This document shows positions 8,133 through 15,740 of a stretch of 34,771 nucleotides of DNA, one piece after another. The stretch is from assembly GCA_015272395.1 (NCBI GenBank), contig JACYLQ010000016.1, positions 117,385 to 152,155 of the forward strand, given 5' to 3'. Position 1 is the first letter of the stretch, and each line of letters opens with the position of its first letter. The translations under genes and the position numbers were made by a program. The stretch comes from Calothrix sp. C42_A2020_038 (GTDB taxonomy: Bacteria > Cyanobacteriota > Cyanobacteriia > Cyanobacteriales > Nostocaceae). Below the pieces are notes generated by a model. It had not been told where the DNA came from. It saw nothing but the letters and a program-made list of their open reading frames with translations, and did not search any database.

Positions 8133-8173
8133 GCCGAAACTAAAAATAATATAAGAAAAATCAAGGTTTCGGC
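8133..8173 (+). promoter_or_regulatory. Stem-loop directly before the transposase start
   Basis: A perfect 8-bp inverted repeat (GCCGAAAC at 8133-8140, GTTTCGGC at 8166-8173) with a 25-base loop ends one base before the transposase ATG at 8175. In insertion sequences such a hairpin can hide the ribosome-binding site in read-through transcripts; that role is inferred. Confidence 0.45.
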
Positions 8174-8174
8174 T

Positions 8175-8522
8175 ATGTCTACTATTCTATCTCGCCTCGA
8201 CATTACACAAATTTTCTGCGACGTAGATAATTTTTGTCACCAATGGGAAAACCTCTGGCAGCAAGTACCACAATTGCCATCAACAATGGGAGAAAAGCGT
8301 AGTAAATCAAGGATGCATTTATCCGAAGTGATGACAATAGTCATAGCCTTTCATGGTAGTGGATATAAGACATTCAAGGAATTTTATACACTACAAGTTT
8401 TTCCGGGTTGGCGTGAAGCATTTCCGAATTTAGTCAGCTACACAAGGTTTGTGGAATTGATGCCTTGCTGCTTAATGTTATTATGTTGCTTTTTACATAT
8501 TGTTAATCAATTCCAATTGTGA
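8175..8522 (+). pseudogene. IS982-family transposase, N-terminal fragment
   Basis: The reading frame starts IFCDVDNFC after a short leader and includes KSRMHLSEVMTIVIAFHGSG, YKTFKEFYTLQVFPGWR and FPNLVSYTRFVELMP, the recognisable first third of IS982-family transposases (full length near 290-300 residues). Family resemblance ends near MLLCCFL at about 8495; the last residues are random and the frame runs antisense into the 3' end of the methylase gene (8503-8522). The DDE catalytic core is missing, so it cannot be active. The break marks the edge of the adjacent restriction-modification genes and suggests that an insertion or deletion joined them. Confidence 0.75.
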
Positions 8523-10050
8523 GAACGCATTTTAAATCAAAAAACGTATTTCCCAGTTCCTTAGGCTCCAACTTGTACAGTCCACCTCCATATACTCGAC
8601 CCTCAGAAATTAGGGCTTTATCAGAAATACTCTTAAGAGCTTGCCATACTTCCACTTTTAAGGAAGGCTGACGTAAAAACAACTCTGCCAAAGTTGGCTT
8701 GGGGTATAACATTAAGTAAACATTGCTAGCGATCGCATCAGAATTATTGAATATAAATCGAAATGGTTTACCCCGGCTGTTGTCAGTACGCCCCATATAA
8801 GTACAAAGGTATGGAGCAGGGAGACGATTTTCCTGGGAGTACCAAGGAGTGCGGTGTTTGCACAAGTAGCGCTCGCTAATGCCGCTTTTTTCACCCGCGA
8901 GGAAATATTTCCAGAGTGAAGGATAGTTAATTTGTACTTCAGATAAAGGTAAATTACAATCAAGTAAAAACAATTGTGGTTCTAAAATTGGATTACCTTT
9001 AGTATCTGCTTCAATTTTATCCACTGATAAATATTTGGGACTTGGTAAGATAGGCTTTAAAAATTGAGCAGGAATTTGATAAGTAGTAACTTGTGACTTT
9101 GTGAGGATAAATAAATCATTTGCTCCCGTTGCTAAACCACGCTTGATGGTAAATAAATCCTTGATTTGAAATTGCTTTAAGTCAGAATTTGTGGAGTTTG
9201 AATTTAGTGCAATAGTAGTCCATTTGCTAGTATTGTGTAATGCAGTGGCTGAAACAAACTTTCTTGTCTTAGGTGCAGCAAAGCTACCACCATAAGTAAA
9301 TTCAACTGTGTGATTTGGGGATGGCAAATCTTTCTTAAAGCAAATAATGGTGCTTGATACGAGCGCATCATCAAATTGCACATCATCAGGACAAAACTGA
9401 TGTACGCGCAGTAAAGTGACATTATTTAATAAATAATTTCTAATTTGTTGTCCATAATTTACATCCATAAACCCACTGGGAATTAACCACCCAGCAATAC
9501 AATTTGAAGCCATCCAGGCGTCAGCGATACATAAAAAATGGCAGTACAAGCTCGCCAATTGACTAAGTTTTATTCCCGCAATTTTTTGACTTTGGCTCTG
9601 TAACCGTAATTTTTCGCCACGACTCAAATGATGATGTCGTACATAAGGTGGATTACAAATCAGTAAATTAGCTTTTTTCTCTTCAGCTTTAGGTGGTATT
9701 GCAAGAGTAAAGTCACTAATATTTAGCTCTAAAGGTGTATTTGACCAAAGTAAAGTAGCTGACTCACCATAGTGCGGGTCTATTTCGTACCCAGTAGCTG
9801 TTTCTATTTTTGATAAAGAAAAGACCTCTAGCAGCGCTGAATAAAAAGAACCCGTACCAAATGCGGGGTCAATAAAGCGGATTTTATGATTTTGTGGAAA
9901 TAACTTCTTGGCGTATTCTACAATCTCAGTCGCCAAATTTGTTGGTGTCGCAAATTGACCAAGCTTGTTACGTTCTATTTGGGTTTTAGCTGCATCAAGT
10001 TGCTTTTGTCGCTTAAGACGTTCTTTCTCCGTAGTTGTCGTTATGCTCAT
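8503..10050 (-). CDS. Eco57I-type N6-adenine DNA methylase of a type II RM system
   Basis: This 515-residue SAM-dependent methylase has motif X-like GQFATP (31-36), the SAM-binding motif I DPAFGTGSFYSALL (61-74), an acidic motif II (GYEIDPHYGE) and catalytic motif IV NPPY (133-136), the order of gamma-class N6-adenine methylases (Eco57I/TaqI-like). The C-terminal half, from about residue 300, resembles a TaqI-like target-recognition domain. Its start overlaps the stop of the upstream nuclease gene (ATGA), so the two are translationally coupled. By association it should protect the nuclease's target (GTCGAC if the nuclease is a true XamI relative). It holds the window's only HIP1 octamer (8729-8736) and no GGCGCC, in line with acquisition from elsewhere. 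Confidence 0.88.
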   Translation of the reverse strand: MSITTTTEKERLKRQKQLDAAKTQIERNKLGQFATPTNLATEIVEYAKKLFPQNHKIRFIDPAFGTGSFYSALLEVFSLSKIETATGYEIDPHYGESATLLWSNTPLELNISDFTLAIPPKAEEKKANLLICNPPYVRHHHLSRGEKLRLQSQSQKIAGIKLSQLASLYCHFLCIADAWMASNCIAGWLIPSGFMDVNYGQQIRNYLLNNVTLLRVHQFCPDDVQFDDALVSSTIICFKKDLPSPNHTVEFTYGGSFAAPKTRKFVSATALHNTSKWTTIALNSNSTNSDLKQFQIKDLFTIKRGLATGANDLFILTKSQVTTYQIPAQFLKPILPSPKYLSVDKIEADTKGNPILEPQLFLLDCNLPLSEVQINYPSLWKYFLAGEKSGISERYLCKHRTPWYSQENRLPAPYLCTYMGRTDNSRGKPFRFIFNNSDAIASNVYLMLYPKPTLAELFLRQPSLKVEVWQALKSISDKALISEGRVYGGGLYKLEPKELGNTFFDLKCVLTIGID

Positions 10051-11003
10051 ATCCCAAATAATTCCAAATCATCAATCCGATGTTCCCAAAGCCAATCAAT
10101 ACCCTCTGCTGCTTCGTATCCTAAATACCCACTATCAAAATATCCACAAAGAAATAGGATAAAACGAATATTATCACCATAAGTGCTTTTTAACTGAGCT
10201 ATTTTCACAGCTTCCTCTTTACGCCGCTTGTTAGGATTTGTAAAGTCTCCAGCGGATTTCGCTTCAATCAATAGTGGTAAATGTCCAGGTAAAGATTGTA
10301 ACGGCATAATAACAGCATCCACTGGAATATTTACTTGTTTATTAGCAGATAAGCTGACAGGAATATTGAGACGGAACGCAAAATTACCCGGCTGTAGTGT
10401 ATTAAATCTTAGCCCAGCACCTCCCCGTACATGAGAGTAACCGCGTTCCTCCAACCATTGCCGGATTACAGCAAGTTGTCTTTGTTCTTGAGCATTACGA
10501 ATAATTGGGTCGGCTACCGCACCACAAAGACGGTCAGCAACGATTGTTGCGGCTCTATGAACTTGTGCATCTGTCGGCGACAAATTTGTTTCCAGCCAAG
10601 GAAAAATATCTTTGTCAATTAACCGCGCAAAAACTTGACTAATTTTCTCCAGTTCTGCTGACAGTATGGCGCTCTCCATTTTTGGTGGAATGCGCTGTCG
10701 CTCTTCCATATTTTTGACCAGGTTGGGTAGCACCCCCGCTAAACCTATCAAACGGTCGCGAGCTAGTGGCGGTGCGGTCGCCATCCGCAGTATAGGCAAC
10801 ACTGATGGATGCTGGCGCAATATCAAAGACGTTATGTTTGTCAAATTAGTAGTCCAAATTAGCGCCGATTCTACTTGTTGTGTAGTGGTAACACGAGTTT
10901 GACGGTAAGCTGTGGGAGCAAACTCCATGAACCAGTTGTTATATAAGTCTACCGAGAGGGCGATATCTTGTTTCCATAAGTGAGGTTTATCGGCGTTAAC
11001 GGA
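10047..11003 (-). CDS. XamI-like type II restriction endonuclease
   Basis: The protein (about 319 residues) resembles the XamI restriction enzyme family: WKQDIALSVDLYNNWFMEFAP near the N terminus, a helical middle, and a PD-(D/E)xK-like site formed by Asp230 (IPVDAVIMPL), Glu248 and Lys250 (LLIEAKSAG). XamI cuts GTCGAC. Translation starts at a GTG whose first base is near 11006, preceded by AAGGA about five to ten bases upstream. The gene ends in a 4-base ATGA overlap with the methylase. A dyad-symmetric stretch with a candidate promoter lies just upstream (11032-11072). The nuclease gene precedes the methylase, so expression timing matters for host safety; no separate controller gene is seen. 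Confidence 0.82.
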   Translation of the reverse strand, partial: SVNADKPHLWKQDIALSVDLYNNWFMEFAPTAYRQTRVTTTQQVESALIWTTNLTNITSLILRQHPSVLPILRMATAPPLARDRLIGLAGVLPNLVKNMEERQRIPPKMESAILSAELEKISQVFARLIDKDIFPWLETNLSPTDAQVHRAATIVADRLCGAVADPIIRNAQEQRQLAVIRQWLEERGYSHVRGGAGLRFNTLQPGNFAFRLNIPVSLSANKQVNIPVDAVIMPLQSLPGHLPLLIEAKSAGDFTNPNKRRKEEAVKIAQLKSTYGDNIRFILFLCGYFDSGYLGYEAAEGIDWLWEHRIDDLELFGI

Positions 11004-11025
11004 CACTGGTTTCCTTAATTTAGAC

Positions 11026-11072
11026 TAGAATACGTGGCGTCGTGTATTGTCAACATTATGACGGCGCCACGT
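11026..11072 (-). promoter_or_regulatory. Dyad with candidate RM-operon promoter
   Basis: An inverted repeat of 12-base arms (11032-11043 ACGTGGCGTCGT, 11061-11072 ACGGCGCCACGT; one mismatch) lies between the molybdoenzyme stop and the nuclease start. On the minus strand a TTGACA falls in its loop and a TATTCT follows 15 bases later at its far arm. It could be an operator-promoter for the RM operon, a terminator of the upstream gene, or both. One arm carries GGCGCC (11063-11068). Confidence 0.4.
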
Positions 11073-11088
11073 TACGTAATTAGATTAC

Positions 11089-11679
11089 TCAATAGCTGTA
11101 GCGTTCTTCGGCAAAGGGTTCACCACGGCGATGATAACCGTTACGTTCCCAGAAGCCTAAGTCTTCATTTTTGAGAAATTCTAAGCCATTTATCCACTTG
11201 GCGCTTTTCCAAGCGTAAAGGTGGGGTACAACTAAGCGCATTGGACCACCATGTTCTGCTGGTAATGGTTCACCAAATAATTTAAAGGCAAAAAAGTTTT
11301 CTTCCCGCACAAAATCTTCTATTGAGATATTAGTTGTGTAACCACCATAGCAGTGTTCCATCACATGCTTGGCTTTTGGATCGACTTCAATAGTTTTCAT
11401 GAAGTCGGTAACTTTAATACCTGTCCATTTGACATCGAGTTTTGACCAACGAGTAACGCAGTGGAAGTCAGCAGTAAATTCACTTTGAGGTAACTTCATA
11501 AAGTCATCCCAAGTGAAAATTTTAGACACCGCTAAACCCGATATGCGAAATTCCCATGTATTGATATCGACTTGAGGAGTGGCACCGTATGTTAGTACAG
11601 GGAAGCCATTTGTTAGATATTGACCAGGAGGTACCCGGTCATTTGCTTCGGTTGGTTTTTGAAAAAATTTCCCTGGCAT
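11089..11679 (-). CDS. Sulfite oxidase-like molybdopterin oxidoreductase
   Basis: The protein (196 residues from ATG 11679; a TTG at 11691 would add four) is a soluble member of the sulfite oxidase/MsrP-like molybdopterin family. Visible hallmarks are the Mo-ligating Cys in ADFHCVTRWSKLDVKWTGI, the cofactor-contacting MEHCYGGYTTNISIEDF and AEHGGPMRLVVPHLYAWKSA (substrate and pterin loops), and a C-terminal GFWERNGYHRRGEPFAEERY. There is no Tat or Sec signal, so it is likely cytoplasmic, unlike periplasmic MsrP. Its substrate is unknown. The gene follows bL32 on the same strand, separated by a tandem-repeat spacer. The final YSY residues end 17 bases before the dyad that precedes the RM operon. 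Confidence 0.88.
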   Translation of the reverse strand: MPGKFFQKPTEANDRVPPGQYLTNGFPVLTYGATPQVDINTWEFRISGLAVSKIFTWDDFMKLPQSEFTADFHCVTRWSKLDVKWTGIKVTDFMKTIEVDPKAKHVMEHCYGGYTTNISIEDFVREENFFAFKLFGEPLPAEHGGPMRLVVPHLYAWKSAKWINGLEFLKNEDLGFWERNGYHRRGEPFAEERYSY

Positions 11680-11696
11680 CGTTAGATTCAAGTTAA

Positions 11697-11760
11697 AAGT
11701 TATGAGTTAGGAGTTATCAGTCACTCTCAACTCATAACTTATAACTCCCCACTCATAACT
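11697..11760. repeat. TAACTCC/GAGTTA-type intergenic repeat
   Basis: AAGTTATGAGTT (11697-11708) and AACTCATAACTT (11729-11740) form a perfect 12-bp inverted repeat, and a third related copy, AACTCCCCACTCATAACT, follows. It fills the space between the bL32 stop and the molybdoenzyme start. The same family recurs at 14716-14785. Confidence 0.7.
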
Positions 11761-11764
11761 AATA

Positions 11765-11938
11765 TTACTCTTCGTCCTCTTCCTCTTCATCTGTCGGATA
11801 GACAAAAGTAGAACGGCCAGTCAAGATTGATTTACCGAGGGAAATAGCTTTCTGTGCTTGCACTTCGGCTTTGCGTCTCCAAGTAGCTCGCCGTGAGTCA
11901 CGTTTAGATTTTGAGGTTTTCTTCTTTGGAACAGCCAT
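11765..11938 (-). CDS. rpmF: 50S ribosomal protein bL32
   Basis: Ribosomal protein bL32 of the large subunit: the N terminus [20 protein letters not shown] is diagnostic, and the length (57 residues) is normal for cyanobacteria, with an acidic tail (TDEEEEDEE). I chose the ATG at 11938; the longer frame starting at 11965 would add nine residues not expected for bL32. The Zn-binding cysteines of some L32 proteins are absent, as in other cyanobacterial copies. It may be co-transcribed with the downstream molybdoenzyme gene. Confidence 0.95.
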   Translation of the reverse strand: MAVPKKKTSKSKRDSRRATWRRKAEVQAQKAISLGKSILTGRSTFVYPTDEEEEDEE

Positions 11939-12028
11939 GTTAGCGGATATCGCAATTTTTGACAACCTTTTTATTTTACGTCATTTATAAGAATTGAAAA
12001 CTGTTCTCCCTTAATCGGCTAAGGGTAA

Positions 12029-12553
12029 TTAATTCGGGTTTCTTGAACTTGGTGGTGCTGGTTCTGGTTGTTGACTTACTTGTGGGTCAAAGAATAATAA
12101 GCTGCGTGCGGCCCTAAAATATGTTGCCCAAACTTTTGGGTCAGGACGGTTACGCCATTGCTGACGACTAACTCGTAGTTCAAGTATTGGTGCAATTGCC
12201 CCATAATTTTGTCCAGAAATGATTACTGACACATCTGTAATCAATATATCTTGATCAAAAGTTCGTTGTGCTGCCGCACGCGCTGCCGCTTCTGCTCTAG
12301 TTAAGATGTTTTCGTAAGTTTCTTCGGACAAGCGGTCGATGACAATATCACCAGTCGCAGTATAAGCTCGCACTATTTGTGGGGTAGATATCACCGTAGC
12401 AACCCATAAAGGCACACCTGTACCTAACATTAATATGGCTTTAACTATCCGGATTTTTGCTCGTGACTTCGGCAAAGAGGGAGTAAATAACTTTAAAATA
12501 TTCTCCGTTTGTAGGGTATTTATGCTTAATGATTTATGAGTAGGTTTTTTCAT
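12029..12553 (-). CDS. Membrane-anchored or exported hypothetical protein
   Basis: I do not recognise a named domain. The 174-residue protein has a basic N terminus (KSRAKIRIVK near residues 28-40) followed by one hydrophobic segment (AILMLGTGVPLWVATVIS), consistent with a signal anchor or a late signal peptide. The remainder, beginning TATGDIVIDRLSEETYENIL, has an Ala-rich helix (RAEAAARAAAQRTF) and a beta-rich section (ILITDVSVIISGQNYGAIAPILELRVSR), ending in a Pro-rich tail (QQPEPAPPSSRNPN). It probably acts outside the cytoplasmic membrane. The ATG has AGGAG about ten bases upstream. It is transcribed divergently from the pseudo-orthocaspase gene, with a spacer of about 185 bases. Confidence 0.7.
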   Translation of the reverse strand: MKKPTHKSLSINTLQTENILKLFTPSLPKSRAKIRIVKAILMLGTGVPLWVATVISTPQIVRAYTATGDIVIDRLSEETYENILTRAEAAARAAAQRTFDQDILITDVSVIISGQNYGAIAPILELRVSRQQWRNRPDPKVWATYFRAARSLLFFDPQVSQQPEPAPPSSRNPN

Positions 12554-12738
12554 ATGTTTTTCGCTCCTGACTAACTCAAGCTTGAGATTGCATTAAAAAA
12601 CAAGTAATAAATTTAACCATTATGCTTTTGGGTCTGGCAATAATCACTTAGACTACTAGACATAGGTTAGCCTTGTTTTTTAGCAGAAGCAAACCGCAAT
12701 TATTCGACAATGTAAACCAAGTACATCTTTCAACAGTG

Positions 12739-14712
12739 ATGGCAAATAACTGGGCGATAGCCATCGGTATAAATCAATATCAGTTTCTACAACCTCTTGC
12801 TTGCGCTCAAGCTGATGCCGAGGCACTTAGGACTTTTTTGATTGATGATGGTGCTTTTAAACAGCAGCAGTGCTTGTTGATGAGCGATACTTCGCCGCCA
12901 ATTGGTGACCGACCAACTACTCCAACCAAGGAAAATATCCTATTACTGCTTGAGGATTTAGCGGCTGCTTGCTGGCGCCCGCAAGACCGGGTGTGGTTTT
13001 TTTTTAGTGGATACGGAGTTAACCACAACGGTAGAGATTACTTGATGCCCATCGATGGGAAATATGAGTGTATCGAAGAAACGGGCATTGAAGTAGCAGG
13101 CATTATGCAAAGCTTACAAGTATCAGGCGTTAATTCTTTAATACTGCTTGATATTAACCGTGCGTTTGGGACAATGAGCGATACGTATGTTGGGCAAGAA
13201 ATCATTGACCTCGCGCAAGAATTACAACTTCCACTGATTTTGTCGTGCCAACCCGAACAATTTTCCTATGAGAGTAGCGAGCTTGGACATAGTTTCTTTG
13301 CAGCAGCACTCTTAGAGGCTTTACGTTCGGGAAATGGCAATACCCTAGGCGAATTAGAAGCCTATTTGAGCATTCGGACACCAGAACTATGTCAGCATTT
13401 CTGGCGCCCGACGCAAAACCCTGTCACAGTTATTACTTCGAGCAAGCAGGTTATTTTGGGAAACTCTGAACTAGAAAACGATGACGCACCAGCGATAGTG
13501 GTATCTGAAGAAATCTTCGCCTCAGCACTATCAGCTCCGGTTTTGGAAAACGCTACAAGCAAAAATAATTCACACCATTTAGGGAATCATTATTCGCAAC
13601 ATCAAAATGTTCCAAATACTGACAACAAGATTGCCGCAACTAATTTTGGTGGGCAAGGATATACAAATTCGGGAATAAGGGAGTCAATTCAGCGAAGTGT
13701 ACCCCCTTCATTACCTCCAGCCAGACCAAGGGTAGAAACTCAGCAGCCTATCAATAGTATTGATAATCAACAGAACCATCAACCGCAAGAAAATAGCACA
13801 GGTGTGCCTTTTTGGTTACAGGTATTGTTGTGGGGTGGTAGCATGACATTGCTATTGGGGATGATAGTACTTTTATTGTTCCGCAATCAATCTGGGGTAG
13901 TTGAGCCAACTAACTCAACATCACCTAGTGTTACTCCCAATGAAACATCACTCGTTCAAACTGCTCCAGATAGCTCTGTTAATGAACCAACTGATAATAT
14001 ATCGGCGCCGATCACACCGACTACGGCTCCAACACCACAAGTAACACCACAAATAACAGCGACACCAACTGTAACAGCACAACCGGAAGCAGCATCACCA
14101 GCAGCAGAAACAAACAAACCGCAAAAACGTAAACAAGCACTAGCTGAGTTAGATAGATTATCGCTGACGCCGACGCAAGCAACCGATTTAAAAATCGCTA
14201 TTGCAACCGCACGTAAAGTCAAACCCGATAACCAGAAATATTCGCAAGCACAGGAGAATATTCAAATTTGGAACAGTATGATATTTGATTTAGCCCAAGA
14301 GCGCGCTCAAAAGCGTCAGTACTCTTCAGCTATTGCAGCAGCTCAATTAATTGGTGAAAATGAAGCGTTATACCCAAAAGCGGACACAGCTATTACCAAA
14401 TGGCGCCAACAAGCTAAACAGTATCTCAGTAACAAAACCGTCGTTGAAGCAGCTACAGGTTTAATTAAATCTGGGCAAGCATCGAGCTATAACCGCGCCA
14501 TCGAAGTTGCTAAAAAAGTACCAAAAGACGAACCAGGCTTTGATATTGCACAAAAATCTATCGACAAATGGAGCAAAGAAATCTTAAATTTAGCCAAAAA
14601 GCGTGCTGCCAAAGGTGATGTTAAAGCTGCAATTAGCACAGCAACCCTTGTCCCACAGGGAACACCCACTTACACAGCAGCTCAAAAAGCCATTCAAAAT
14701 TGGAAAAACTAA
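12739..14712 (+). CDS. Pseudo-orthocaspase: inactive caspase-like domain, TM helix, helical repeats
   Basis: The first 240 residues form a caspase/peptidase C14 (orthocaspase p20) domain: NNWAIAIGINQYQFLQPL, then PTKENILLLLEDLA, then FFFSGYGV, then SLILLDINRAFG. The catalytic His of the usual SGHG motif is Tyr (residue 92 from ATG 12739) and the catalytic Cys of DxCR is Asn (residue 140), so no cysteine-protease activity is expected. A Gln/Asn/Pro-rich linker, one membrane helix (about residues 358-381), a Thr/Pro/Ala linker and about four helical repeats (AI..A..V...Y..AQ..I..W) follow. It probably acts as a membrane-tethered scaffold or binding protein. I prefer ATG 12739 because homologues begin close to NWAIAIG; an upstream TTG at 12673 would add 22 residues. 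Confidence 0.85.
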   Translation: MANNWAIAIGINQYQFLQPLACAQADAEALRTFLIDDGAFKQQQCLLMSDTSPPIGDRPTTPTKENILLLLEDLAAACWRPQDRVWFFFSGYGVNHNGRDYLMPIDGKYECIEETGIEVAGIMQSLQVSGVNSLILLDINRAFGTMSDTYVGQEIIDLAQELQLPLILSCQPEQFSYESSELGHSFFAAALLEALRSGNGNTLGELEAYLSIRTPELCQHFWRPTQNPVTVITSSKQVILGNSELENDDAPAIVVSEEIFASALSAPVLENATSKNNSHHLGNHYSQHQNVPNTDNKIAATNFGGQGYTNSGIRESIQRSVPPSLPPARPRVETQQPINSIDNQQNHQPQENSTGVPFWLQVLLWGGSMTLLLGMIVLLLFRNQSGVVEPTNSTSPSVTPNETSLVQTAPDSSVNEPTDNISAPITPTTAPTPQVTPQITATPTVTAQPEAASPAAETNKPQKRKQALAELDRLSLTPTQATDLKIAIATARKVKPDNQKYSQAQENIQIWNSMIFDLAQERAQKRQYSSAIAAAQLIGENEALYPKADTAITKWRQQAKQYLSNKTVVEAATGLIKSGQASSYNRAIEVAKKVPKDEPGFDIAQKSIDKWSKEILNLAKKRAAKGDVKAAISTATLVPQGTPTYTAAQKAIQNWKN

Positions 14713-14715
14713 TCG

Positions 14716-14785
14716 GAGCTAGGAGTGAAAAGTTAGAAGTTAGCAATCTAACTCATAACTCCTAATTATTAACTCCTAACTATTA
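14716..14785. repeat. TAACTCC/GAGTTA-type intergenic repeat
   Basis: Several related units (AGTTAGAAGTTAG, AACTCATAACTCCTAA, TTAACTCCTAACTATTAAC) with opposite orientations fill the gap between two convergent genes. They belong to the same family as 11697-11760 and could fold into a hairpin that ends both transcripts. Confidence 0.7.
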
Positions 14786-15160
14786 ACAGTATTGCGAAAC
14801 ATCTTCGCCACATTGATCAGCGAGATAACACAACGCGCGAAATCGTAAACCAACTAACTCGTTATATAAAGGGTTTAGCTTACACATTGGCGGAATGTGA
14901 AACAAAGTTTTACCAAACAAATTGACATCTCGCTCAAACGGACATTGAGATGGAATAAGTTTACAAAGACGATGGGCCATTTTACGGTCACCAACTTCAA
15001 TGCTATTTACCCACCTACGTAATGGCTTCAAACAATCAAAACGTGGCTTTTGGGAAGAATAGTTTTGACTACCAGAGTTTTTGTCGTCAGGTTGCTCGTG
15101 ATTAAGAGATACCCAGCTTGCAAAGAAAATCTTTTGTGCGGTATTTCCAAATACCTTCAT
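14783..15160 (-). CDS. Mo-dependent nitrogenase C-terminal-domain protein
   Basis: The 125-residue protein matches the Mo-nitrogenase C-terminal domain family (Mo-nitro_C), which in cyanobacteria exists as small stand-alone proteins. The domain covers residues about 42-125: CLKPLRRWVNSIEVGD, HRLCKLIPSQCPFERDV, LFGKTLFHIPPMCKLNPLY and LRFRALCYLADQCGEDVSQY. Seven cysteines in this part are notable and could bind metal, but that is inference. The N-terminal 40 residues are variable and polar. Despite the name, the function is not established, and no nif genes are nearby. It converges on the pseudo-orthocaspase gene and ends within the repeat between them. Confidence 0.85.
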   Translation of the reverse strand: MKVFGNTAQKIFFASWVSLNHEQPDDKNSGSQNYSSQKPRFDCLKPLRRWVNSIEVGDRKMAHRLCKLIPSQCPFERDVNLFGKTLFHIPPMCKLNPLYNELVGLRFRALCYLADQCGEDVSQYC

Positions 15161-15740
15161 GGTTCACTCCTCTGTCGGATTGAGGGACTTGAACTAAAAC
15201 AGTAATCTACTACTAAAAGCTAATTATCTCTCCCGGAAGAAATTGGCTTTGCGCCTTGATGCAATCTGATGAACTAATGCAACACAATCTAGGTTTTTAT
15301 TGCGCCACACAATCTAAGTGTTTAGTGCTAGCTACTTAAATCAGAGTTCACTTAATTATCTACGTCCAGTTAACCGCAATTTCCAGATAAACGGTAGTGC
15401 GATGTTACTATCTTGTTGATAACTTGACATAATTGAAATTCTAATAAAGTCATCTACCTTTGGACAGGTCTACACCTCACATTGTTCAAGTTTTTTTGAG
15501 ACAAAAACTGGCTTTACTATAGATAATTACCTATACTACGTATTTTACTGAGCATCATTGATATAGACGAATTATCATAAAAACCACTCGTTAACATCAG
15601 AAGCAAGCTACTGTACATTAGTTCCCAAAAATCGAAATTTAATTGAGTTGAGCAAATTCTACAGAGATTATAAGTTTGAGAAAGTGAGTTGGGATACTTA
15701 CTCAAGAGTCAACAAGTAACAAATATTACATTAAAGAATT
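15161..15740. other. 580-base intergenic region
   Basis: No credible gene is present. It separates the divergent Mo-nitro_C-type gene and the permease gene, so it must hold both promoters. An imperfect direct repeat (AACACAATCTAGGTTTTTATT and CACACAATCTAAGTGTTTA, near 15281-15325) and a TTGACA near 15423 are the only structures I can point to; neither is convincing on its own. Confidence 0.4.

Noticed and set aside
11939-11965. N-terminal extension of bL32
   Set aside because: bL32 proteins start at MAVPKKK; the nine extra codons have no support.
15517-15705. 62-codon minus-strand frame upstream of the permease
   Set aside because: No ribosome-binding site, odd composition and location in a promoter region; treated as chance.
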